Assembly: GCA_965659285.1 (NCBI GenBank)
Contig: CBFHWB010000190.1
Span: 1-7,026, forward strand
DNA: 7,026 bases
Direction: 5' to 3'
Source: UBA8108 sp965659285
GTDB lineage: Bacteria > Planctomycetota > UBA8108
In this document: one piece after another, positions 1-6,279 of the stretch
Layout: every line of letters begins with the position of its first letter
How positions within the stretch are numbered: position 1 is the stretch's first letter
The notes under the pieces: model-generated
What the model was told of the DNA's origin: nothing
What the model saw: only the letters and a program-made list of their open reading frames with translations
Database searches by the model: none
Position numbers and translations under genes: made by a program

Positions 1-2832
1 CAGAGGGTAGTCATCCACGTAGTCCAGAAGCGTTCTGGCGGCCCGGATCGAGTTGCCCCGGTCAAGATACGAGATGGCCAGCTCCTTGTAGGCTGCCGCG
101 GCGGCCTCGGTGAAGGGATAGAGACGGATGGTCTCCCGGAGGCCATAGATCTCTCCGGATTTCCTGGCGGAGCTGAACTGGGAGGCGGCTTTCGATTCGG
201 TTTCCTGGAAGACCTCCCCGGGTTTCGGAACCGATTCTCGCAGGGAACGGATTTCAGACCGGATGAATTCTTCCGCGGGTATCTGAAGGAAACCATCGAC
301 CCTGTAAACAGACTTGTTTCCGGGTATACCGGGCAGGCGGGATTTGTGTGTTGCGGGGCGCTCGACATCGAAGCTGAGCGCATCGTGAAAGGCGGCCAGG
401 GCCCCTTTTAATTCTCCAGTTTTCTTGAGGAAGAGACCAAGGGCGATATTCGCGCCGACCTTTCGAGCAGGATTGTTTTCAACGCGAGTGCGCATCTTCA
501 GGAGCTTTTCAGCCCACCCGGGTTCGGCTTCTCGAGCCAGCTGTTCCAGGGTCTCGGCGGTGGCCAGCTGGATTCCGTCGAGCTCGGAATTGGCCGGGGG
601 CGGACTGGGCTTGGTTTCGGCCCAGGACTCAAGGGTGTCGATCCCCGCCTCCAGGTCTCCTGACCGTAATCTCAGCCTGGCGAGTTCCAGCAGGTCACGA
701 GAGTCTCTCTTTTCTTTTTTCTCGAGCCGGTCAAGGTCGCTTCGCAGGTCGCTGTAGGCTACGAATCCTCCGGGGTGGATCACCACGAGGCGATTTTCAG
801 CCAGCAGCATATTTCCGCCGGCCTCGGGGAAATCCCAGAGATCACGTGACAGCAGCTTTCCGTCTAGGGCCGAGAGTTGCAGCAGCGAGCGTCTGCCGCT
901 CAGCAGGATCCTGTTGCCGGCAAGGAGACCCCGTCCCTGGGGGTGGATGCCCGGGTCAAGCTCGAAGCTCCAGAGGATCTTTCCACCAACGGCGCCCGAA
1001 AGTCCGACAGCGCTGACCCTGGATCCAGCGAGAAAGCAGGCGGTAGTGTTTCGGCCGATGAGACTCGAGTGTTCTTCCCGCGAACAGCTCCAGGTGGTCA
1101 TTCCATCGGAGACGCGAATTGAAAGAAGCCGGGTCGAGTCCTGCGGCGCCGCGATGACATCGCCGTTTCCGGCCGGGATGAGAGCGTTCGGATGCCAGCG
1201 GTTTTCATCTCGAATCGACTCCTTGAGACCGCTGGGGGAGAGAGAGTCGTATTCCTTAATCCAGGCGATCGTTCCGTCCTCAGCGTCGACGCTGGAGATA
1301 AATCCATGGTTGGCCAGGTAGAGAACGTTTTGTTCGATGACCAGGGGAGGTGAGGGGGTTGATCCCAGTCCCAGGAAGTCAGCGTTATCTTTGCTTCCGA
1401 GGTAGGTTTTCCACAGCAGCTCGCCTTCTTTATCAATCCTCGCCAGGTAGCAGAGGACCTGTTTTTCAGCCCTGACGTTGATCGGCAGGATGAGTCCGCC
1501 TCGATGGGGCGTGCCGGCGGCGGGAGCTACGCCCCGGGTCGCCTTCTTGTCGTCGCCCCCGGGTTTTTGAAGATCTCCTGTCGACAGGTTGAGTTCCTGT
1601 GTCTCGGGATCGTAGGCGAATTCGCGTCTCCATGCGAGCTCTCCCGTTTCGAGATCCAGAGCCTGGAGAGTGTATCCATGAACGGCGAAGCAGGTCTTCC
1701 GGTTGCTGACGGGCGCGCCAGGCTGGAGGTAGCCAGTCGTCCGCGCCCCCAGCGTCGCCTGCCAGCGGGGTCTTCCTGAGGAGAGGTCTAAGGCGGTCAA
1801 CTGCCGCTCATGTTGCAGCAGAGCTACTCCGGATGCGAGGGTCGGATGGTAGGGGATCGGAATATCGATCCCACCCTGGTCAGCTCCATCCCGGGCCGTT
1901 CTTCGCTCGCCTACGAACCGTCGGAAGTCCTCTTCGCTTGACTGTTGCCGCCACAGGATCCTGCCAGGCCTGAAGCTCTTCTGTGGAGAGCGAATGGCGC
2001 GGCTGTAGGAAACCGGATCGAGGAAGGGACTGAGGGCAGAGCCGGGCGCGCGGGGGGGCTGTCCGATGGATGCGGGGGATATTTTCAGCAGGGCGGTTAT
2101 GGTGGTTTCGAGCGGCAGGGCTTGAGCCTCGGCGGAGCTGGCGTCCAGGATGTCCTTCAGCTGTTCCTGGTGGCGGGAGAAGGCGGCTGCATCCGCGAGC
2201 GCCAGGTCCGCCTGCATGGCGGATATGAGGACCCTGGATTTTTCCCCTGGAGAGAGCCGTGTGTTGCTTCCCGCTCCAGGCTGGAGCAGGCGCCTGCTCC
2301 AGCGGCTTGCGGCAGGCCAGTCTCCCTGAAGTATTCTGTAGCCGATCTCTTCCCGCAGGACCGCGTCGGTGATCTTTGCTTCGGGGAAATCTCTCAGGAT
2401 CCGGTGCCTGAGCACTGCGCGGGAACGATCTGTCAGAATCGCCTCGGTGTCCTCCGAATAGAGGCTCCACAGTCCCTCCAGGACGGCGTCAACGCGTTCG
2501 TCCAGCCGCTGCCGCCATTGAGCCGGAAGGAGACGTCTGAAACGTTCAAGCGCCTTTCTGACACCCAGCGAGACGCCCGCATCGTTTGAGACCACCAGGT
2601 TGATGGAGGGCTTTTCGAGCAGTCCAATCCAGGTTTCAAGTCCTTCGGTAACACTCTTCCAATCTTTCTCGGCCGAGCGTTCCTGCAGCTCTTGCCAGAG
2701 CACCTGGAAGTCCTGTGAGGTGGGTGGAAAGAGCCCCGATGACTCATCCTGCTGGGATCTGAGCAGGCCGCCGGGAGCGAAGGCCAGGAGCGCCGCGCAG
2801 AGCGTCAGGGCTGAATTGCTGGGTACTCGCAT
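1..2832 (-). CDS. Large exported PQQ-like beta-propeller / TPR-repeat protein (3' end outside window)
   Basis: From ATG at 2832 the minus strand stays open for 944 codons to the left edge, with no in-frame stop. This is the only possible start: an in-frame stop at 2875-2877 lies upstream and no other start codon intervenes. Residues 1-24 look like a signal peptide (hydrophobic stretch about 8-22, weak positive N-end, no clear cleavage site). Residues 40-320 are mostly helical and TPR-like (for example 138-183). Residues 325-700 carry repeated propeller-blade motifs of the form ALDxxTGxxxW: 347-357, 391-401, 465-474, 514-524, 571-581, 615-621 and a weaker one at 653-666. After a charged stretch (697-716), TPR-like helices return (709-740 and 905-944). 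Such PQQ-like blades usually serve as a binding scaffold (BamB-like) and do not by themselves imply a quinoprotein dehydrogenase. Likely periplasmic or envelope-associated; function unknown. It probably has its own promoter (2900-2928). Confidence 0.92.
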   Translation of the reverse strand, partial: MRVPSNSALTLCAALLAFAPGGLLRSQQDESSGLFPPTSQDFQVLWQELQERSAEKDWKSVTEGLETWIGLLEKPSINLVVSNDAGVSLGVRKALERFRRLLPAQWRQRLDERVDAVLEGLWSLYSEDTEAILTDRSRAVLRHRILRDFPEAKITDAVLREEIGYRILQGDWPAASRWSRRLLQPGAGSNTRLSPGEKSRVLISAMQADLALADAAAFSRHQEQLKDILDASSAEAQALPLETTITALLKISPASIGQPPRAPGSALSPFLDPVSYSRAIRSPQKSFRPGRILWRQQSSEEDFRRFVGERRTARDGADQGGIDIPIPYHPTLASGVALLQHERQLTALDLSSGRPRWQATLGARTTGYLQPGAPVSNRKTCFAVHGYTLQALDLETGELAWRREFAYDPETQELNLSTGDLQKPGGDDKKATRGVAPAAGTPHRGGLILPINVRAEKQVLCYLARIDKEGELLWKTYLGSKDNADFLGLGSTPSPPLVIEQNVLYLANHGFISSVDAEDGTIAWIKEYDSLSPSGLKESIRDENRWHPNALIPAGNGDVIAAPQDSTRLLSIRVSDGMTTWSCSREEHSSLIGRNTTACFLAGSRVSAVGLSGAVGGKILWSFELDPGIHPQGRGLLAGNRILLSGRRSLLQLSALDGKLLSRDLWDFPEAGGNMLLAENRLVVIHPGGFVAYSDLRSDLDRLEKKEKRDSRDLLELARLRLRSGDLEAGIDTLESWAETKPSPPPANSELDGIQLATAETLEQLAREAEPGWAEKLLKMRTRVENNPARKVGANIALGLFLKKTGELKGALAAFHDALSFDVERPATHKSRLPGIPGNKSVYRVDGFLQIPAEEFIRSEIRSLRESVPKPGEVFQETESKAASQFSSARKSGEIYGLRETIRLYPFTEAAAAAYKELAISYLDRGNSIRAARTLLDYVDDYPL
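2280..2303. repeat. Perfect 24-bp palindrome inside the propeller/TPR gene
   Basis: Twelve-base arms meet without a spacer around a central GGCGCC; positions 2280-2291 are the exact reverse complement of 2292-2303. An extra GCTCCAG at 2273-2279 can pair instead with CTGGAGC at 2281-2287, giving alternative structures. It lies in codons for residues 177-185 of the helical N-terminal region. It could be a strong mRNA hairpin, a protein-binding site or coincidence of codon use. Confidence 0.6.
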
Positions 2833-2899
2833 GAATCCCGGGAGCTTCCTGGTAAAAGTGGCCGATTTGCGGCTTCAAACCGAATCAGAACCCACATTT

Positions 2900-2928
2900 T
2901 TTATAGGGAGCGTTGTCCCGGTCGTCAA
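2900..2928 (-). promoter_or_regulatory. Sigma-70-type promoter for the propeller/TPR gene
   Basis: On the minus strand, TTGACG (2928-2923) is followed after exactly 17 bases by TATAAA (2905-2900). Each hexamer matches the sigma-70 consensus at 5 of 6 positions. The predicted transcription start is near 2893, giving a leader of about 60 nt before the ATG at 2832. A weak ribosome site, AGGAAG, lies about 12 nt before that ATG. The promoter sits in the 135-base gap after the response-regulator gene, so the propeller gene can be transcribed independently of the kinase cluster. Seen by eye only; no transcript data. Confidence 0.7.
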
Positions 2929-2964
2929 GTCCTGCCTGTGGATCAGGAAGTATGTTTCCCGGAT

Positions 2965-2981
2965 ACCTCAGGTGCTGAGGT
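2965..2981 (-). repeat. 7-bp inverted repeat at the end of the signalling operon (possible weak terminator)
   Basis: Perfect 7-bp arms (ACCTCAG / CTGAGGT) with a 3-base loop. The TGA stop codon of the REC-GAF gene (2970-2968) lies within one arm. No T-run follows on the minus strand, so it is not a classic intrinsic terminator. It could be a 3'-end stabilising hairpin, part of a factor-dependent stop, or chance. Confidence 0.4.
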
Positions 2982-3924
2982 CAACGTCCAGGGAGCGCGA
3001 GGCGGCATTGTCGATGGTCGTCTGCGGTTCTCTGCGGGGACTGTTGTAGACATGACTGAATACGGCTGAGAGGGTCTCGACGGGCTGAACTCCTCTTCCC
3101 GGGAGTGACAGGTCTTTGTAGAAGAGCATCAGCAACAGGTCTTCACCCGGCTCTCCGTTGAAGGGGACATTCAGCACGCCTGACCAGCCCGGGCCAGGAG
3201 CCCGCGGTGATCGGTCCTGTCCGTCGGAGCGCCAGAGGCTGCGGGGGGCTTCCATATCGATGGATCCCCAGCTCTGGAGGCATTGCCAGGTGCCGCCGTC
3301 CATTTTTCGGATGACCAGCGCCGCATTCGCTCCGAAGCCCAGCCCGAGGGTTTTCCAGGCCAGCTCCTGGTCTTCCTGCGATTGCAAGCGGCTGCCGGCG
3401 AGACCGGCAAGTGTTTCGAGAAGCTCGCTCCGGGACAGCTCTCTTCTCTCAGGTACTTCGGGCTTTGATTCTTCCGGCTCCGCGCAGGCGGGAGTGGCGT
3501 CGGCTCCGCCAGCGGCCATTACCGATCTGACTGTTTTCAGAAGATCCTCTTCAAAGTCGAGGATGGGTTTGGTTATGTAGTCCATCGCGCCAAGGCGAAG
3601 AGCCTCGAAGGCGTTGTCCATGCTGTTGCAGCCGGTCGCTATAATGACCTGGACGGCCGGGTCGGTCCTCTTCAGTTCACGGAGGACTTCGAGTCCATGC
3701 ATTCCGGGCATGACGAGATCCAGCAGTACGAGGTCGATGTCATCGCCCTGCCGCGCGAATATATTCAGAGCCTCGCCGCCGCTCGCAGCGGCGGAAACCT
3801 CAAAACCATTGCTCTCAAAGTAGAGCTCCAGGGCGTCCCGGATAAAGGCCTCGTCATCAACCAGGAGAATGTGGGGCGGTTTTCCATCGCCGTTCAACGC
3901 GCTTTTTCCCGGTCCCTGCTTCAT
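2968..3924 (-). CDS. Response regulator: receiver plus GAF-like domain, no obvious output domain
   Basis: A 318-residue soluble protein. Residues 18-136 form a complete receiver: acidic pocket D23/D24, phospho-acceptor D69 in LLDLVMPG, T97, and K119 in DYITKP. An acidic, Pro/Glu-rich linker (about 138-162) leads to a C-terminal domain (about 163-297) with a GAF-like pattern: a helical start, a GANAALVIRK strand, a WSGVLNVPF strand, a LLLMLFY strand and a final helix. The GAF call rests on pattern only and is moderate. No helix-turn-helix, GGDEF, HD-GYP or AAA+ motif is present, so any output must be through ligand binding or protein contacts. Its ATG overlaps the TGA of the hybrid-kinase gene (ATGA, 3924-3921), implying translational coupling. 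The ribosome site is weak (GGCGG about 7 nt upstream), which fits coupling. It is the likely phospho-acceptor of the neighbouring kinase (inference). Confidence 0.93.
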   Translation of the reverse strand: MKQGPGKSALNGDGKPPHILLVDDEAFIRDALELYFESNGFEVSAAASGGEALNIFARQGDDIDLVLLDLVMPGMHGLEVLRELKRTDPAVQVIIATGCNSMDNAFEALRLGAMDYITKPILDFEEDLLKTVRSVMAAGGADATPACAEPEESKPEVPERRELSRSELLETLAGLAGSRLQSQEDQELAWKTLGLGFGANAALVIRKMDGGTWQCLQSWGSIDMEAPRSLWRSDGQDRSPRAPGPGWSGVLNVPFNGEPGEDLLLMLFYKDLSLPGRGVQPVETLSAVFSHVYNSPRREPQTTIDNAASRSLDVDLST

Positions 3925-5480
3925 GCCTCTACCGCCAGGTTGAGGATTGTTGAGAGATCATCGAGCTTGAATGGCTTGAGCAGGTGGGCGTGGCAGCTTT
4001 CGAGGATCTCTTCGGGCATGCTCTCCGCCAGGTTGCCTGTACAAAGGATGATCCTGGATCGGGGGTCCGCCTGCTTGAGCCGGCGGAAGGTGTCGATTCC
4101 ATCGCTGGAGTTCTTCATGCAGACGTCGAGGATGATGAAGTCGAAATCCTGTGTACGGCAGACCTCGATGGCCTCTTCGCCCGTGGATCGGCAGACGACA
4201 TTGTCGGTTCCGAGGAAGTCGCTGAGCATCTGCCTGATCTGTTCTTCATCGTCGATGACCAGGATGCGGTGATTTCCCTCGCGGTTTTCCAGCGCGTCCG
4301 GGTTGCCGGAAACCGTTGGAGCGGCTCCGCCGGCAGCCTGTTCGGATACCGGCAACGTGATCGAGAAGGTCGTGCCCATGCCCGGAGCGCTCTCCACTGT
4401 GATCCGGCCGCCCCGCGACTGGATGATGTTGTAGCAGACCGACAGTCCAAGCCCGGTGCCTTCCTGCCGCCCGCCTCCGAGCGCTCCCTTCGTGGTGAAG
4501 AAGGGGTCAAAGATCCTGTTCAGGTTCTCTTCCGGGATGCCGGATCCCGTATCGCCAACGGTGATCTCTATCATTTTTTCAGGCCCGGATCTCTTTACCG
4601 ACAGCGTGATCTCCCCCCTGGCCTCAATCGCATGGATTCCATTGATGAGGAGATTCAGGATGACCTCCTGCAACTGTCCGGCGCTGATGGCGGCGGTGGG
4701 AACCTTCTGGATATCGAGCGAGATCTCGATGCCATTGGATTCGGCCTCTTTCTTCACCAGGCAGAGAGCGCCGTGGATGACATCCTGTACATCGCAGGCG
4801 GAGTTTTCTTCTCCTTTGCGGTTGTAGGATGAGAGACTTCCGGTCAACTCCTGCGCCCTCTGGGCCTGGGTGAGAGCCACCTCAACCAGCTGCGGCATAT
4901 ATTTTGGGTTTTTCTTGGCGAGCTGGGCGTACCCTGAGATCCCGGCCATGATATTGTTGAACTCATGGGCGATTCCCGATGCGAGGAGTCCTATGGTGGC
5001 GATCTTCTCGGTTCGTACCAGCTCGTACTGTGATTCGACCAGCTGGCGGTTGCGCTCGGTGAGCTCATCTGTGGCGCTCTTCAGGCGCAGTGAGGAGCGG
5101 ATTCTCGCCAGCAGCTCAGGGTGCTTGAACGGTTTCGGGATGAAGTCGTCGGCACCGGCGTCGAGGCCTTCGATCCGGTTGTCGACCGAGCCCTGCCCGG
5201 TCACCAGGAGAATCATCATTCCCCGCGTGGCCTCGTCGCTTTTCAGTTTCCTGCAGACCTCGATTCCATCCACTCCGGGCAGAATCCAGTCAAGCAGGAT
5301 GAGGTCCGGTTTTTCCAGGCGAGCGACCTCCAGGGCCTTCTCTCCGCTCATCGCTGTCAGCGTCGAGTAGCCCTGCAGCTCGAGGAGACGGGAGATCGCT
5401 CCGAGGAGCTCTTCGTTGTCGTCAACGATCAGGATCTTTCCCGGTTCGGCGGCCTGGTTTTCTCTTACAGTTTCGGTCAT
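3921..5480 (-). CDS. Soluble hybrid histidine kinase, REC-HisKA-HATPase-REC
   Basis: A 519-residue protein with no membrane segment. The first receiver (15-132) has D20/D21, phospho-acceptor D64 (LLDWILPG), T94 and K116. A helical linker (about 135-160) leads to HisKA with phospho-acceptor H172 in GIAHEFNN; E173 and N176 are the usual catalytic and phosphatase positions. The HATPase domain (about 230-378) has an N-box with N276 and N280, a G1 box around D310-G314, an F box at 324-331 (FDPFFTTK) and a G2 box GTGLGL at 341-346, so it should be an active kinase. After an Ala/Gly-rich linker, a second receiver (404-517) has D410/D411, D452, T481 and K502. Its loop after D452 is unusual: one residue longer than normal and lacking the usual proline. 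The start is supported by GGAG 10 nt upstream (5494-5491) and by the ATGA overlap with the preceding gene. Signal input must come through the N-terminal receiver or partner proteins, since no sensor domain is visible. Confidence 0.96.
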   Translation of the reverse strand: MTETVRENQAAEPGKILIVDDNEELLGAISRLLELQGYSTLTAMSGEKALEVARLEKPDLILLDWILPGVDGIEVCRKLKSDEATRGMMILLVTGQGSVDNRIEGLDAGADDFIPKPFKHPELLARIRSSLRLKSATDELTERNRQLVESQYELVRTEKIATIGLLASGIAHEFNNIMAGISGYAQLAKKNPKYMPQLVEVALTQAQRAQELTGSLSSYNRKGEENSACDVQDVIHGALCLVKKEAESNGIEISLDIQKVPTAAISAGQLQEVILNLLINGIHAIEARGEITLSVKRSGPEKMIEITVGDTGSGIPEENLNRIFDPFFTTKGALGGGRQEGTGLGLSVCYNIIQSRGGRITVESAPGMGTTFSITLPVSEQAAGGAAPTVSGNPDALENREGNHRILVIDDEEQIRQMLSDFLGTDNVVCRSTGEEAIEVCRTQDFDFIILDVCMKNSSDGIDTFRRLKQADPRSRIILCTGNLAESMPEEILESCHAHLLKPFKLDDLSTILNLAVEA

Positions 5481-6088
5481 GCGCTTTCATCTCCGGCCGG
5501 CTGAGATTCTGTCTCTTCACGGTTGAAGTTCAGATTCGAGTCCAGGGTTTCCAGCAGCACGTTGGAGTTCGTGATGATGTGCTCGACATCCTTGCGAACA
5601 GCAGCCGTGAGGTGTTCGTCCATCAGGATCAGTTCGGCGTAGCAGAAGACCGCGTTGAGGGGATTTTTCAGGCTGTGGGCAAGGCTCCTCATGCTCTCGC
5701 GGTGACGAAGCTCCTGGTGCGAGGGATCAAGCAGGATAGACTGCCATCTCGTCATCGCCCGGATGCGGCAGTCCAGTTCTTCCCGTCTTCCCGGGAGTAC
5801 GACAAAATCAGCGGCTCCGTTTTCAATCCAGCGCCGGCCCTCTTTCTCGTCGCTTACCGCAGCCAGGGTCAAGGGGGGGAGCCCATCTCTTTCAAGAAGG
5901 CTATCCAGGTCTCCAAGCCTGACGAGGTCCGCATCGAGCACGATACAGAGCGAGGACGAGACTTGCCGGCGACTTTCCAGCAGGCTTTCGATGCTGCTGT
6001 ATTCGTGTACCTGCAGCGAGCGAAGCAGACTGCTGGCCGATCGCAGCCGGCCGGCCGGATCGATCAGGGCTAATATTCTATCCTTCAT
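5477..6088 (-). CDS. Degenerate receiver plus HisKA-like helices, no ATPase domain (possible phosphotransfer or pseudo-kinase protein)
   Basis: A 203-residue soluble protein. Residues 4-113 have the receiver fold pattern: D10 and D52 (in CIVLDADL) lie where the acidic pocket and phospho-acceptor normally sit, and S79 fits the Thr/Ser site. The conserved Lys of the KP motif is replaced by L98 (ADFVVLPG), so normal phosphorylation switching is doubtful. Residues about 125-190 form a dimerisation helix pair with an H-box, LAHSLKNPLNAV; H138 is the candidate phospho-histidine. The usual acidic residue next to His is S139, while N142 at +4 is kept. The protein ends 65 residues after H138, with no N, G1, F or G2 boxes. 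It is not a frameshifted kinase, because the next gene begins at once with a complete receiver. The start is supported by AGGGG (6102-6098) 9 nt upstream. First gene of the ATGA-coupled cluster. Likely a phosphotransfer protein or modulator of the adjacent kinase (inference). Confidence 0.9.
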   Translation of the reverse strand: MKDRILALIDPAGRLRSASSLLRSLQVHEYSSIESLLESRRQVSSSLCIVLDADLVRLGDLDSLLERDGLPPLTLAAVSDEKEGRRWIENGAADFVVLPGRREELDCRIRAMTRWQSILLDPSHQELRHRESMRSLAHSLKNPLNAVFCYAELILMDEHLTAAVRKDVEHIITNSNVLLETLDSNLNFNREETESQPAGDESA

Positions 6089-6101
6089 GACTTGTTTCCC
6101 C

Positions 6102-6119
6102 TGTATGTCAATGCATACA
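6102..6119. repeat. 6-bp inverted repeat just upstream of the kinase-cluster ribosome site
   Basis: Arms TGTATG (6102-6107) and CATACA (6114-6119) are perfect complements around a 6-base spacer. On the mRNA the repeat abuts and shares one base with the AGGGG ribosome site of the first signalling gene. It could be an operator or a small hairpin limiting translation, and short repeats of this size also arise by chance. Confidence 0.35.
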
Positions 6120-6142
6120 AAGAAGATAGAGGTTTTGACATA
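6104..6142. promoter_or_regulatory. Possible operator: 8-bp inverted repeat TATGTCAA / TTGACATA upstream of the signalling cluster
   Basis: TATGTCAA at 6104-6111 and TTGACATA at 6135-6142 are exact reverse complements. Their centres are 31 bp apart, about three helical turns, so both half-sites face the same side of the DNA. They lie 15-54 bases upstream of the first signalling gene in an AT-rich island. This suits a paired binding site for a regulator. The TTGACA cores also resemble -35 boxes, but neither has a convincing -10 box at the right distance. Confidence 0.3.
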
Positions 6143-6167
6143 AGCTCCCCCGGGACCGGTCGATCCA

Positions 6168-6211
6168 CCCGATTTCCCTGCATAGAAGATTACGATGCAG
6201 AGAATATCGGG
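6168..6211. repeat. Long imperfect hairpin in the spacer between the pseudouridine synthase and signalling genes
   Basis: CCCGAT (6168-6173) pairs with ATCGGG (6206-6211), TTC (6174-6176) with GAA (6202-6204), and CTGCAT (6178-6183) with ATGCAG (6195-6200). That gives 15 bp with one mismatch (6177/6201), one bulged base (6205) and an 11-base loop (6184-6194). It forms on either strand. No T-run follows on either side, so it is not a classic intrinsic terminator. It may be a leader structure of the signalling operon, a 3'-end structure of the upstream gene, or a regulator site. Confidence 0.5.
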
Positions 6212-6246
6212 GCAAAAGGGGGTCTGTAGGGCTTGAGCAGGGCTCC

Positions 6247-6267
6247 AGGGGCGGTTTACCGGCCCCT
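6247..6267 (-). terminator. GC-rich hairpin after the pseudouridine synthase gene (weak terminator candidate)
   Basis: AGGGG pairs with CCCCT (6267-6263 with 6251-6247) and CGG with CCG around a TAAA loop, with one bulged base (6262), beginning 12 bases after the TGA stop. It is well placed for termination on the minus strand, but no T-run follows directly, so intrinsic termination would be weak. Confidence 0.4.
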
Positions 6268-6279
6268 CGGTAGCTTACA

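Noticed and set aside
1880..2589. Open frames of about 200 codons on both strands (1945-2589 plus, 1880-2470 minus)
   Set aside because: Both lie inside the 944-codon propeller gene in other frames, and their Arg/Pro/Gly-rich translations resemble no family.
3776..3794. 8-bp inverted repeat (CCGCCGCT / AGCGGCGG) inside the REC-GAF gene
   Set aside because: It encodes an Ala/Ser/Gly-rich receiver segment, where GC-rich codons easily give such repeats; no sign of a regulatory role.
3984..4832. 282-codon open frame on the plus strand opposite the hybrid kinase
   Set aside because: The opposite strand encodes a complete kinase with all motifs; the translation here has no recognisable domain and is a GC-codon shadow.
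6106..6140. TTGACA boxes at 6106-6111 (minus) and 6135-6140 (plus) as -35 elements
   Set aside because: No credible -10 box lies 16-18 bases downstream on either strand; the minus-strand one would put the -10 box on the start codon.
6089..6279. Sigma-54 promoter for the signalling operon
   Set aside because: No GG and GC pair with the required spacing and flanking consensus was found.
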